Shown here one piece after another: positions 27,740 to 36,686 of a DNA stretch of 64,000 bases (position 1 is the first letter of the stretch; each line of letters starts with the position of its first letter). Under the pieces are notes generated by a model. It searched no databases. It was given only the letters and a program-made list of their open reading frames with translations, and was not told where the DNA came from. Made by a program: the position numbers and the translations under genes. Source of the DNA: Marinilactibacillus kalidii. Its GTDB lineage: Bacteria; Bacillota; Bacilli; Lactobacillales; Carnobacteriaceae_A. The stretch lies in assembly GCF_017599325.1 (NCBI RefSeq), contig NZ_JAGFVM010000052.1, forward strand, positions 1 through 64,000, in the 5' to 3' direction.

Positions 27740-27858
27740 TTACAGTTAATCCCAACCCTAATGATAGTAAACAAGCGATAGTAGAATTGATGAAAATTAA
27801 GAAGGCGTTTACTTTAGAAGAGACACCCATTGTGTTACTATCAAGTAGCATGGATTAG
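27739..27858 (+). pseudogene. Possible remnant coding fragment
   Basis: A 39-codon open stretch with protein-like composition (FTVNPNPNDSKQAIVELM... ending LLSSSMD and TAG) has no start codon or ribosome site upstream, since a terminator abuts it. It may be the 3' end of a decayed gene. I could not recognise a family. The rest of 27859-27954 holds only the leader of the next gene. Confidence 0.25.
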
Positions 27859-27954
27859 ATTTACAGAATAAGGATTAAAGTAACTTGTCGGTTTGAGCGC
27901 TTGAGCCTGTCTCATGCATCAGATTAACTGACATTAAAACGGAGGATATTTAAA

Positions 27955-28920
27955 ATGGAAAAATTTGGATGGGCTTACATTGGTTGTGGTGGTATTGCGC
28001 AAGGTACGGCAAGCGAATTAATACAAACAGAAGATAATCAGATTGTTGCAGTGTGGAATCGAACGCAATCAAAAGCAGATACTTTTGCGAAAAAATTTGG
28101 TGGAACGGTCTATGATACAGCTGAAGAAGCCATTAATGCACCGGGAGTTGAAGGGGTTTATGTTAACGTAAATGGAGATCAACACGGTTATTATACTGAA
28201 CTTGCCATCAAAAATGGAAAAGCTGTTTTATGTGAAAAACCTTTTACGGTAAATGCAGAAGCGAGTAAGGCACTGTTTGACTATGCAAAAAAAGAACATG
28301 TATATGTTTCGGAAGCGATGTGGACGTGGCATAACGAAATAGCTTTACAAGTGAAGGAATGGATACGTTCAGGGATGATAGGCGATATCGTATCTGCAGA
28401 TAGTGCATTTGAAGTGGCACTTAACTACAAGGAGAATCCGAGATTAACAACGCCTTCCATGTTAGGAGGAGCACTGATGGATCTTGGGGTATACAATTTA
28501 AGATACAGTTACGAACTCTTCGGTTTACCAGAATCGGTTCAATGTGAAGGAGAAGTAGATGAGGTAGACTACAAAGAAAGAGTCGTGTTCCAGTATCCAA
28601 ATTTTGAATCCACAATGAATGTATCAATGACGGAGAATGGTGGTCACTATTTTAATATAAAAGGAACTAAAGGGTCTATATCCGTGCCACAATTCCACAT
28701 GGCAAAAGAAGCTACATTGACGACAGAAGACGGTGAAAAAACGATTCACGCTAGTGAAGAGTTGCTATATGGTAAACAATTTTCAAATGTTGCAAAAGAA
28801 ATTCGTTCTGGAAAAACAGAAGGCCAAAAAGTATCTGCTCAAAGTACTATAGAGGTCATGGATCTATTAGACGAATGCCGCAGACAGATGGAACTCGTTT
28901 ATCCACAAGAGAAAGACTAA
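27955..28920 (+). CDS. Gfo/Idh/MocA-family NAD(P)-dependent oxidoreductase
   Basis: 321 residues. An N-terminal Rossmann domain (IGCGGIAQGTASEL) and the family motif CEKPFTVN (Glu-Lys-Pro, about residues 93-100) are followed by a C-terminal alpha/beta domain with LMDLGVYNLRYSYELFG, typical of the dihydrodiol dehydrogenase/1,5-anhydrofructose reductase-like branch. The substrate, probably a sugar or polyol derivative, cannot be deduced. It stands alone with SD GGAGG; a short hairpin and U run follow. Confidence 0.85.
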   Translation: MEKFGWAYIGCGGIAQGTASELIQTEDNQIVAVWNRTQSKADTFAKKFGGTVYDTAEEAINAPGVEGVYVNVNGDQHGYYTELAIKNGKAVLCEKPFTVNAEASKALFDYAKKEHVYVSEAMWTWHNEIALQVKEWIRSGMIGDIVSADSAFEVALNYKENPRLTTPSMLGGALMDLGVYNLRYSYELFGLPESVQCEGEVDEVDYKERVVFQYPNFESTMNVSMTENGGHYFNIKGTKGSISVPQFHMAKEATLTTEDGEKTIHASEELLYGKQFSNVAKEIRSGKTEGQKVSAQSTIEVMDLLDECRRQMELVYPQEKD

Positions 28921-28987
28921 TACCTTTTGAACATATTCTTGAATAGGGTTTCATAACTTAATAGGCTATAGAGTGAGAAACAAGGCG

Positions 28988-29016
28988 TTGTCTTCTTTAG
29001 ACAAGGTCTTTTTTTT
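28988..29016 (+). terminator. Short terminator after Gfo/Idh gene
   Basis: A 6-bp stem TTGTCT/AGACAA with loop TCTTT is followed by GGTC and eight T. Confidence 0.5.
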
Positions 29017-29089
29017 CATAGCATTTGATTCGAACATGTGAAAAAGATGAACGGATTGTGTTTGATAAAAAAATAGAATATGAAGTTGT

Positions 29090-29142
29090 TTGACTTATAC
29101 AGTTCAACTATATATAATCAAACTATATAGTTGAACTGTATA
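29090..29142 (+). promoter_or_regulatory. padR promoter embedded in a 19-bp perfect palindrome
   Basis: TTGACT (29090-29095) and TATAAT (29113-29118) are 17 bases apart, a near-consensus sigma-A promoter. A perfect 19-bp inverted repeat, 29096-29114 and 29124-29142 with a 9-base spacer, starts at the first spacer base and runs past the likely transcription start. Repressor binding would cover the spacer, -10 and start site. The likely ligand is the PadR protein encoded just downstream. Confidence 0.85.
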
Positions 29143-29160
29143 AAAAGGAGGGGGAAGTAA

Positions 29161-29484
29161 ATGAATAGAGATTCGAATCTACCATTAACAGAAACAGTGT
29201 ATTATATTTTACTCGCATTGATCGAGCCCGCGCATGGGTACTTAATTATGCAAAAAATCGAAATGTTGAGCGAGGGTCAAGTCAGAATGGCAGCCGGTAC
29301 GCTCTATGGAGCATTGGATAATCTTCTTAAAGCAAAGTTGATCAAACCAACAGAAAGTGAAGACAAAAGAAGGAAAACGTATATCATTACAGAAAAAGGA
29401 ACAGAATTGTTGAGAGCGGATCATGATCGTATGGTACACATGGTAAACATAACGAACGATTGTATGAAAGGAGGAGAATCATGA
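29161..29484 (+). CDS. PadR-family transcriptional regulator
   Basis: A 107-residue winged-helix regulator of the short PadR type. The core is LTETVYYILLALIEPAHGYLIMQKIEMLSEGQVRMAAGTLYGALDNLLKAKLI followed by the wing RRKTYIITEKGTELL. It has a very strong SD (GGAGGGGG) and a palindromic promoter suggesting autorepression. It overlaps by four bases a DUF2812 membrane gene, a pairing common in Firmicutes where the regulator and membrane protein are induced by membrane-active compounds or peptides. Confidence 0.92.
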   Translation: MNRDSNLPLTETVYYILLALIEPAHGYLIMQKIEMLSEGQVRMAAGTLYGALDNLLKAKLIKPTESEDKRRKTYIITEKGTELLRADHDRMVHMVNITNDCMKGGES

Positions 29485-30092
29485 TTAAATATAAATTTTT
29501 TTTAGATCTTACTAAGGAAGAAAATTGGTTGAGGGAAATGAGCACAAAAGGACATGGTTTCCAGAATAAAAAAATAGGGTACCAGTTTGAACAAAACGAC
29601 ACTAGCGAATCAGTTTATAGGATAGATTATCAAACATTTAAACATCGCGAAGATTACTTAGATTACATTGCTTTATTTGAAGATTCGGGATGGATCCATA
29701 TAGCAGGAACAAAGTCCTCAGGAAAACAGTACTTTAAAAAAGATGAGACTAATGAAGCTTTTAAAGAAGAATACGATATCTTTTCAGACGGAAAGTCGAA
29801 AGCAACGAGGTACAAAAAAATGATGTATTATTTTGGAAGTAATTTTCTATTTCTTATATCTTTAACAATCGTATTTTTTGATGAGTCAAATCTAGTAAAG
29901 AGTTTGAATCCTAAATCGCTTTATTTAACTCCTGGATTATGGCAATCAAATGGTCTATCTTTTTGGTTCTCCTTTTTATTTGAAACACCCTTTGCATTGG
30001 CAAGAGGATTTTTATGGTATCTCTTTCCTGTATCAGCAATCATATGTGTCTACTACTACATAAAATCTCGGCTGCTTTGGAAAGCAAGTTAG
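29481..30092 (+). CDS. DUF2812 membrane protein
   Basis: About 203 residues from ATG 29481 (SD AAAGGAGGAG; the ATGA overlap with padR makes this the likely start rather than the TTG at 29460). A soluble N-terminal DUF2812 domain (KYKFFLDLTKEENWLREMSTKGHGF...YRIDYQ...SGWIHIAGTKSSGKQYF, about 1-95) is followed by two membrane segments (about 120-137 and 178-198). Function unknown; DUF2812 proteins travel with PadR regulators. Probably involved in sensing or responding to envelope disturbance. Confidence 0.85.
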   Translation: MIKYKFFLDLTKEENWLREMSTKGHGFQNKKIGYQFEQNDTSESVYRIDYQTFKHREDYLDYIALFEDSGWIHIAGTKSSGKQYFKKDETNEAFKEEYDIFSDGKSKATRYKKMMYYFGSNFLFLISLTIVFFDESNLVKSLNPKSLYLTPGLWQSNGLSFWFSFLFETPFALARGFLWYLFPVSAIICVYYYIKSRLLWKAS

Positions 30093-30160
30093 CTATTTGA
30101 TCGTAATAGTTAGGAATGGTCAAAAAAAGTGCCAGCTAAAATCAAATAAGATGTTAACAA

Positions 30161-30194
30161 AAAGACAGCTATTGTAACGATAGCTGTCTTTAGT
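30161..30194 (+). terminator. Terminator of padR-DUF2812 operon
   Basis: A 12-bp stem AAAGACAGCTAT / ATAGCTGTCTTT with a short T-rich tail. Confidence 0.75.
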
Positions 30195-30213
30195 TTGTTG
30201 CTTTTAAACTTGT

Positions 30214-30252
30214 TTTAAAAAAGTAGCCGAGATTAAAATATCTCGACTACGA
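30214..30252 (-). terminator. Terminator of the minus-strand 84-residue gene
   Basis: On the minus strand GTAGTCGAGAT pairs with ATCTCGGCTAC and is followed by TTTTTT. Confidence 0.8.
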
Positions 30253-30270
30253 ATAGTAACTTGTCTTGAC

Positions 30271-30525
30271 TTAAACCAGTTCAATAACTAATTTATCTTC
30301 TTCGTTTAAAGAAATTGCGCCATTTGAATGCCATTCTCTTCCTGTAGATAAAGGGTGAGAATATAAAAATAAATCGTTTGGAAGAACGTAAAATACAACA
30401 TTTTCTTCTTCAACGACAATTTTTTGTACTGAATCCATAGAGCCGTTTTTCACTTCAATATCGGTCGTACCTAGTCCAGACTGGACAGTATTAATCAATG
30501 GGAATGGTGCGTTAGTAGTAGCCAA
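30271..30525 (-). CDS. Hypothetical protein, 84 residues
   Basis: A real small gene by its signals: TTG start at 30525 preceded at 8 bases by AAGGAAGGAGG, and its own terminator. An ATG at 30564 in the same frame lies upstream of that ribosome site and is unlikely. The product is soluble, acidic and beta-rich, with residues such as VVFYVLPNDLFLYSHPLSTGREWHSNG near its middle. No signal peptide, membrane helix or motif I recognise. It is divergent from a LysR-type regulator, which may control it. Confidence 0.7.
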   Translation of the reverse strand: MATTNAPFPLINTVQSGLGTTDIEVKNGSMDSVQKIVVEEENVVFYVLPNDLFLYSHPLSTGREWHSNGAISLNEEDKLVIELV

Positions 30526-30722
30526 TTCGAGCGCCTCCTTCCTTGATAAGCGTATCTCTATCATATAACTGATGGCAGAAAAATTAAACTTATATGATTA
30601 TGACATATTCTTAGTGATTTCAGTACGCGATAGACTGTCCTTTCGTTATAATAGTCTATAAGGCAAATAAGTCATTTGAAAGCAACGACACTGGTGAACC
30701 CACAAAGAAAAGAGAGATTTAG

Positions 30723-31604
30723 ATGAATTTAAAACAATTAGAGTACTTTTTGACGATTGTAGAAGAAGGACAAATTACAGCAGCTGCTAAGAAGCTACAT
30801 ATTGCTCAACCACCCCTAAGCTATCAGCTAAGATTATTGGAAGAGGATTTAGGTGTACAGCTGATGAAAAGAGGCTCTAGAAAAATTACGTTAACACCTG
30901 CAGGAGAATTATTAAAACAAAGAGCAGAACAGATTTTTTCTTTAACGACAGCTACCAACAGAGAAATGGAGTTGTTCAAAAAAGGCAATGCAGGAACGCT
31001 ATCGATTGGAACAATTTCTTCTTCAAGTACGATCATACCGGATCAGTCCATATTGGATTTTGCAGGAAAGTATCCGAATGTTCAATTTGATATTCATGAG
31101 GGAAATAGTTATGAAGTTATCGAAATGCTTGAAAAGGGAGTGATTGATGTTGGAATCGTGCGGACCCCTTTCAAAAAAGTTGGGTTAACGATTCGTTACG
31201 CTAAAACTGAACCGATCGTTGCGGTTTTTCCTACTGGGAAAAATTATGGAAAGAGTAAGCGTTCAATCGAACTGATTGAATTGTACGAACAACCACTGAT
31301 TATTTATAGACGTTTCGCAGAATTAATCAATATTGCTTTCGAGAAAGAACAAATTACACCTTCGATAAGATGTAGAAATGATGATGCGAGAACAACTTTA
31401 AACTGGACAAGAGCAGGTTTTGGAGTCGGGATCGTTCCACTATCAGCATTGACGGAACAAGATCGAAAAGAGTTAATCTATAAAGAAGTAAATGTTGAAG
31501 AGTTGCACACACAGATGGCCGTTATATCAAAAAACGACCGACAATATACGCCGCTTGTGATGGAATTTATCGAAACCTTTGCAAAATCTATTGAATCATT
31601 ATAA
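30723..31604 (+). CDS. LysR-family transcriptional regulator
   Basis: A 293-residue LTTR. The winged helix-turn-helix is at residues 1-60 (MNLKQLEYFLTIVEEGQITAAAKKLHIAQPPLSYQLRLLEEDLG), followed by the linker helix and a type-2 periplasmic-binding-like effector domain (about 88-290). Such regulators usually control the divergent gene (here the 84-residue gene) or the next genes (here the ABC exporter). The effector is unknown. The intergenic space with the exporter is about 130 bp. Confidence 0.92.
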   Translation: MNLKQLEYFLTIVEEGQITAAAKKLHIAQPPLSYQLRLLEEDLGVQLMKRGSRKITLTPAGELLKQRAEQIFSLTTATNREMELFKKGNAGTLSIGTISSSSTIIPDQSILDFAGKYPNVQFDIHEGNSYEVIEMLEKGVIDVGIVRTPFKKVGLTIRYAKTEPIVAVFPTGKNYGKSKRSIELIELYEQPLIIYRRFAELINIAFEKEQITPSIRCRNDDARTTLNWTRAGFGVGIVPLSALTEQDRKELIYKEVNVEELHTQMAVISKNDRQYTPLVMEFIETFAKSIESL

Positions 31605-31738
31605 TCTATATAGAAGAGTTGTAAGTATACCATTTGATGTATACTTACAAACGAAATATGTATTTGTTCATTTATAGTAACTTCTATACACTTTTAAGAG
31701 TGAGAAAGAATGGAAAATTAAAAAGGGGCTCATTTATC

Positions 31739-33493
31739 TTGATACGTTTACTTAAATACGCAAAGAAAAATCAGAGATATGCATATGTGGGCGCAATAGC
31801 GAAACTACTGGAAGCAGTATTTGAATTGTTCCTACCTATTTTATTAGCAAGGTTGATTGACAAAGGAATCAATGCAGGAGACACAGCCTATGTCGTAAGG
31901 ATGGGCGGATTCATGCTGATACTTTCAGTAGTCGGTTTCGGTTTCGCAATGGTTTGTCAATACTCCTCGTCAGTTGCTTCGCAAGGCTTTGGTACAGAGT
32001 TAAGAGAAGTACTGATTAAAAAAATCAATACTTTCTCCCATAAGGAAATAGATGACTTTGGTTCTTCAACATTAATCACGAGAGTCACTAATGATGTGAA
32101 TCAGTTACAGCTTGCCTTAGCAATGTTGATTAGACTCGTTATTCGAGCACCTTTTTTGAGCATTGGATCCATTATCATGGCGATTTACATCAGTCCACGA
32201 TTAGCCATTGTTTTTGCGGTACTCTTACCGATATTCGCTATTATTCTTGGAACGATTATGTGGATCACGGTTCCTTTATATAAAAAAGTACAATTAAAAT
32301 TGGATCAGATGGCACAAACGGTTAGTGAGAATATGAGTGGTGTACGTGTGATTCGTTCATTTGCTAGAAGACGCTATGAAGCAAAACGATCAACTGAAAA
32401 TAGTGAACAGCTTTCAAGAGCGAACATTATAGTAAATAATCTATCAGCACTGATGACACCGGCGACGACCTTTGTGATGAACATCGGAATTATGATCATT
32501 TTGTATATCGGTGCGATTCAAACGAATAACGGCGCACTATTTCAGGGAGAAGTGCTTGCCTTGATTAACTATATGAACCAAATGTTGTTGGCGTTGATTG
32601 TTGTAGCTAACCTCGTCGTTATCTTCACGAAATCGCAAGCATCTGCATCAAGAATCAATGAAGTGTTAGAGGCAACTGTAACAATAGAAGATGCAACTGG
32701 AACGTATACGTTAAAAGATGTCGCACAAAAACCAAAAACAGCTATACATTTTGATCACGTATCGTTCGATTATGATGCGGATGCCGCAAATGCATTGGAA
32801 GACATTGATTTCTCCGTACCTGTTGGAAATGTTTTAGGTATAACAGGGGCTACAGGTAGCGGTAAGAGTACCTTGATCAATATGATTCCCCGCTTTTATG
32901 ATACTACGAAAGGTAAAGTCTCAGTGTACGATGAAGATGTCTCAAACTTTCAGCTTAAGGAATTAAGACAGTTGATTGGATTTGTTCCTCAGAGAAATAC
33001 GCTATTCAGTGGAACCATTGCTGAAAACCTGAGATGGGGTAAGGTAGATGCAACAGATGAAGAGCTATATGAAGCACTACGTATCGCACAAATGGAAGCA
33101 TTCGTTCGAAGTATGCCGGATGGTCTTGAATCACCGGTTTCAGAAAATGGGAAAAACTTCTCTGGTGGTCAACAACAAAGGTTAACGATTGCTAGAGCGC
33201 TAGTTTCTAAACCGAAAATTGTTATTTTAGATGACTCTTTAAGTGCGTTAGATTACGAAACAGATTACAAACTAAGAGAGAGTTTGAAAGAAATTAAAGA
33301 CGCGACAGTAATTATTGTTTCTCAAAGAATCAGTTCTATTCAATCTGCTGATCAAATACTCGTTATGGATAACGGTAAACTTGATGGGAAAGGTACGCAC
33401 GAGGAATTACTCGCTCACTCTGAAACGTATCAAGAAATTTATCAATCACAAACAGATCCGGCAGCGACTTTATTGGAGGAGGAAACGAAATGA
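31739..33493 (+). CDS. Heterodimeric ABC exporter subunit 1 (degenerate site)
   Basis: 584 residues from TTG 31739, which follows AAGGGGC at 9 bases; a longer reading from 31634 lacks a ribosome site and adds an unlikely extension. Six membrane helices (about 15-300) precede an ATPase domain with Walker A GATGSGKS, signature FSGGQQQRL and Walker B IVILDD. The residue after Walker B is Asp (ILDDS) where the catalytic Glu is expected, as in LmrC/BmrC-type subunits. It overlaps the next subunit by four bases. Heterodimers of this kind export drugs or peptides. Confidence 0.92.
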   Translation: MIRLLKYAKKNQRYAYVGAIAKLLEAVFELFLPILLARLIDKGINAGDTAYVVRMGGFMLILSVVGFGFAMVCQYSSSVASQGFGTELREVLIKKINTFSHKEIDDFGSSTLITRVTNDVNQLQLALAMLIRLVIRAPFLSIGSIIMAIYISPRLAIVFAVLLPIFAIILGTIMWITVPLYKKVQLKLDQMAQTVSENMSGVRVIRSFARRRYEAKRSTENSEQLSRANIIVNNLSALMTPATTFVMNIGIMIILYIGAIQTNNGALFQGEVLALINYMNQMLLALIVVANLVVIFTKSQASASRINEVLEATVTIEDATGTYTLKDVAQKPKTAIHFDHVSFDYDADAANALEDIDFSVPVGNVLGITGATGSGKSTLINMIPRFYDTTKGKVSVYDEDVSNFQLKELRQLIGFVPQRNTLFSGTIAENLRWGKVDATDEELYEALRIAQMEAFVRSMPDGLESPVSENGKNFSGGQQQRLTIARALVSKPKIVILDDSLSALDYETDYKLRESLKEIKDATVIIVSQRISSIQSADQILVMDNGKLDGKGTHEELLAHSETYQEIYQSQTDPAATLLEEETK

Positions 33494-35241
33494 AAAAGAA
33501 ACCTATCCGTCCTTCTGACTTAAATAGATTACTTGGTTACATGAAAAATTATAAACTGATCGCAATCGTAGCACTGATTTTTGGTATTGTTTCAGGTGTT
33601 GGAACAGTTGCCTCAACATACCTTATCGGTCTCAGTATTGATGCGCTCGTTGGAGCTGGACAAGTCGAGTTCAAAGCACTCTATAGCGTTTTGATCTGGT
33701 TGGGCGTTGCCTATCTACTGACCGTATTATCGCAATGGTTGGTTCGCGTTTTATCAAATCAAGTCTCTTTCAAGATTGTACGAGATTTAAGAGTGGATAC
33801 ATTTTTCAAGTTGAATCAATTACCACTTAGTTTCTTTGATCGTACGAGTCACGGAAATGTAGTCAGTCGGTTTACGAATGACTTAGAAAGTCTATCAGAA
33901 GCATTAGTATTGATATTGAGCAACTTGTTTACGGGTGTGATTATCATAATTGCTTCTCTAGGATTCATGTTATATCTGAGTCCAATTTTAACATTAGTTA
34001 TCGTACTCATTACACCACTATTCTTTTTGGTTGGATGGCTTGTCGCAAACTATTCTCAAAAGTATTTCACTAAGCAACAAAATATTTTAGGGAATTTATC
34101 TGGCTATGCATCAGAAATGATTACGGGTCAGAAAGTGGTTAAGGCATTTAATTACGAGTCTGAAATGGAACATACATTCCAAGGGATGAATATGGATTTA
34201 TATAACTGGGGACAAAAAGCACAATTTGCGTCTTCCGTAACAAATCCTGCCAGTCGATTTATTGATCATATTTCGTATCTATTGATCGGTGTTATTGGGG
34301 GACTACTCGTTATTAATGGTACAGGGTCTGTAACGATTGGTACGATTTCAAGTTTTGTGATTTATTCATCACAGTTTTCTAAGCCATTTATTGAAATCTC
34401 TGGTATTATGACACAAGTTCAGACAGCTGTAGCTGGATTGAGTCGAATTTTCAATATTATCGATACGCCAATTGAGAAACAAGATGCACCTGATGCCATC
34501 GTCATGGAGAATCCCAATGGGAAAGTAGCGTTTAAAAATGTTTCGTTCTCTTATGATCCAAAAGTTGAATTGATAAAAGATTTGACGATCTCCGTTGAAC
34601 CTGGAGAGACAGTTGCTATTGTAGGACAAACGGGTGCAGGAAAGTCGACGCTGATTAACTTGCTGATGCGTTTTTATGAACTAGATCATGGTACGATCGA
34701 AATAGACGGAAAAGACAGTACATTGTATACACGAGACAGTCTAAGAACAAGCTTTGGGATGGTTCTTCAAGACACGTGGCTATTTAATGGGACAGTAAAA
34801 GAAAATATACTTTATGGTAAACCTGATGCAACAGATGAAGAGATTATCGAAGCAGCTAAGTCTGCTTATGCGCATTCTTTTATTGAACGGTTACCTAAAG
34901 GATATGATACGAAATTAGGAAATAAAGGGATTTCGCTTTCTACGGGACAACAGCAATTATTGACCATTGCCAGAGTAATGTTGGCAGATCCACCAATGCT
35001 AATTTTAGATGAAGCGACGAGTTCCGTTGATACATTAACAGAAATCAGAATTCAAACAGCTTTCTTAAAAATGATGGATGGCAGAACAAGTTTTGTGATT
35101 GCACATAGACTATCTACTATTCGAGAAGCAGATGTCATATTGGTTATGGACAAAGGAAACGTTGTAGAAGTGGGAAATCACGACAAGCTAATGAAAGAAA
35201 AAGGCTACTACTATCGTCTACATGAATCGCAATTCAAATAA
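33490..35241 (+). CDS. Heterodimeric ABC exporter subunit 2 (catalytic site)
   Basis: 583 residues: membrane domain (about 20-310) and ATPase domain with Walker A GQTGAGKST, Walker B MLILDEATSSVD (catalytic Glu present) and the altered signature LSTGQQQLL in place of LSGGQ. The signature change here and the missing Glu in the partner leave one fully active ATP site, the standard asymmetry of LmrCD/BmrCD-type multidrug exporters. Start ATG overlaps the upstream stop (ATGA) with GGAGGAGG. Confidence 0.93.
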   Translation: MKKKPIRPSDLNRLLGYMKNYKLIAIVALIFGIVSGVGTVASTYLIGLSIDALVGAGQVEFKALYSVLIWLGVAYLLTVLSQWLVRVLSNQVSFKIVRDLRVDTFFKLNQLPLSFFDRTSHGNVVSRFTNDLESLSEALVLILSNLFTGVIIIIASLGFMLYLSPILTLVIVLITPLFFLVGWLVANYSQKYFTKQQNILGNLSGYASEMITGQKVVKAFNYESEMEHTFQGMNMDLYNWGQKAQFASSVTNPASRFIDHISYLLIGVIGGLLVINGTGSVTIGTISSFVIYSSQFSKPFIEISGIMTQVQTAVAGLSRIFNIIDTPIEKQDAPDAIVMENPNGKVAFKNVSFSYDPKVELIKDLTISVEPGETVAIVGQTGAGKSTLINLLMRFYELDHGTIEIDGKDSTLYTRDSLRTSFGMVLQDTWLFNGTVKENILYGKPDATDEEIIEAAKSAYAHSFIERLPKGYDTKLGNKGISLSTGQQQLLTIARVMLADPPMLILDEATSSVDTLTEIRIQTAFLKMMDGRTSFVIAHRLSTIREADVILVMDKGNVVEVGNHDKLMKEKGYYYRLHESQFK

Positions 35242-35245
35242 CTAA

Positions 35246-35284
35246 AAAAAGGAGTGAAACCCTCGCCGGTTTCGCTCCTTTTTA
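35246..35284 (+). terminator. Terminator of ABC exporter operon
   Basis: A 15-bp stem AAAAGGAGTGAAACC / GGTTTCGCTCCTTTT (one mismatch) and TTTT tail. Confidence 0.9.
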
Positions 35285-35508
35285 GTGTGATTGCCACTAG
35301 TAACTGTTAGCAGATGGTATGTGGGGAAATAAATTGCCTTGTACCAGAGTGATAATTGGGTGATAGACAACCACTCTAAAAATTTTAATAGATAGTAACA
35401 TCATGTGAAATCAGTTGAAAATTCTATGTTAGAAAGGCATACTGAATAAAAAGGGCTTTCTTTTAAGAAGACGTCCCCATTTTAAATAGATCATAAAGGA
35501 GTGAGTAT

Positions 35509-35751
35509 GTGTCAAGGAAACATTGGCCATTTCTACTATTTGGCATTTATCCTATCGGTTTATTTTTATTAGCCAAATCTACTCTCAGCTTGTTCAAGCA
35601 AATTGCTATACTGGCTAGTTTACTTGTCATTTTGGTTACAGTAGGTATGCTAACGCATTTTCTAAATAGTATATCTGCTTTAATAATTTGTTTATTTTTA
35701 ATAGCTCCGTATGTAATGGGGAAACTTAGCAAATTTGAAATACTCTTATAG
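35509..35751 (+). CDS. Small hydrophobic membrane protein, unknown
   Basis: An 80-residue protein with three hydrophobic segments (about 8-24, 30-48 and 52-72). GTG start, 7 bases after AAGGAG, which supports it being real. No family recognised. It lies alone between the ABC exporter and mgtC-like gene, with a bidirectional terminator downstream. The preceding 224 bases (35285-35508) hold no gene I can support. Confidence 0.5.
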   Translation: MSRKHWPFLLFGIYPIGLFLLAKSTLSLFKQIAILASLLVILVTVGMLTHFLNSISALIICLFLIAPYVMGKLSKFEILL

Positions 35752-35775
35752 AGTACTCACCTGATGTAACCCTAA

Positions 35776-35823
35776 ATAAAAGACGCAGTATATCAACTGA
35801 ATTGATATGTTGCGTCTTTTATG
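35776..35823. terminator. Bidirectional terminator
   Basis: A long stem ATAAAAGACGCA... / ...TGCGTCTTTTAT with T and A tracts on both sides, between convergent genes. Confidence 0.85.
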
Positions 35824-35841
35824 CTGTTTTGTATGAGATCT

Positions 35842-36555
35842 CTAGTTATCTAGCGCTGTTTTAAGGGTATTGATTTCGAAGATATTCTTACTCTCTCCAA
35901 GAATCGCTATAAAGCCCATCATATTAAATTTTGCGGGTAGATGTAAGGTATATAGATCACGACAAACAGAAGAACCATCCTCTTGATAGGTGATAGAGTG
36001 GTCAGTAGAGACGACACTGATCTGATGTTCTTTGAAACAAGCTTCCATATAACGCAATGTCTCATTTCTATTAACATAGCGAACTTCAAGTTGACGTGTT
36101 CTTTCAATCTTAAAGACTGTTTTAACGGATCTCAAAACAACTAACATAATAAGTGTGCTGGAGATACCCATGAAATAATACCCCATTCCCACGGCAATTC
36201 CAAGACTAGCCACTGCCCAAATAGAAGCAGCTGTTGTCAGTCCAGTCACGCTTTTTTGACTAACAATAATCGTTCCAGCGCCTAAAAAACCGATACCATT
36301 TACGATCTGTGCTGTCAGCCTTGTGATATCTGTCGTAACAATGGGTGCCAGGTCAGTGTTCGCTCTTGCGAACTCGATGACCCATTCGCTGGCTTCAAGT
36401 TGCGTTAATGTGATTATAGCGGCGCCGAGACTGACAAGCGTATGCGTCCTAATGCCAGCGTCTCTCCCTTTTAATTCACGCTCGTAACCGATGATTCCTC
36501 CTAAAGAAGCCGCAATCAGTAACCTCAATAGTAATTCTAGATTAGTAAATATCAT
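35842..36555 (-). CDS. MgtC/SapB-family membrane protein
   Basis: A 237-residue protein. Four or five membrane helices carry the family signatures GGIIGYERELKGRDAGIRTHTLVSLGAA and NGIGFLGAGTIIV; a C-terminal soluble ACT-like domain follows (about 150-237). MgtC proteins help growth at low magnesium and modulate the membrane potential or F-ATPase in pathogens. No magnesium transporter or riboswitch is adjacent. Start ATG with GGGGAGATAAAG upstream on the minus strand. Confidence 0.9.
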   Translation of the reverse strand: MIFTNLELLLRLLIAASLGGIIGYERELKGRDAGIRTHTLVSLGAAIITLTQLEASEWVIEFARANTDLAPIVTTDITRLTAQIVNGIGFLGAGTIIVSQKSVTGLTTAASIWAVASLGIAVGMGYYFMGISSTLIMLVVLRSVKTVFKIERTRQLEVRYVNRNETLRYMEACFKEHQISVVSTDHSITYQEDGSSVCRDLYTLHLPAKFNMMGFIAILGESKNIFEINTLKTALDN

Positions 36556-36686
36556 CCAGCTTTATCTCCCCTGCAGAAAATTTCTTTGTTTATGTCCTAT
36601 CATACTAAACAAGACAGATAAAGTTAAGTTAAATTTTATCTGAAAAATCATAGATGAAAATGCTTTTATATTGAAGAGGGGTTCTG

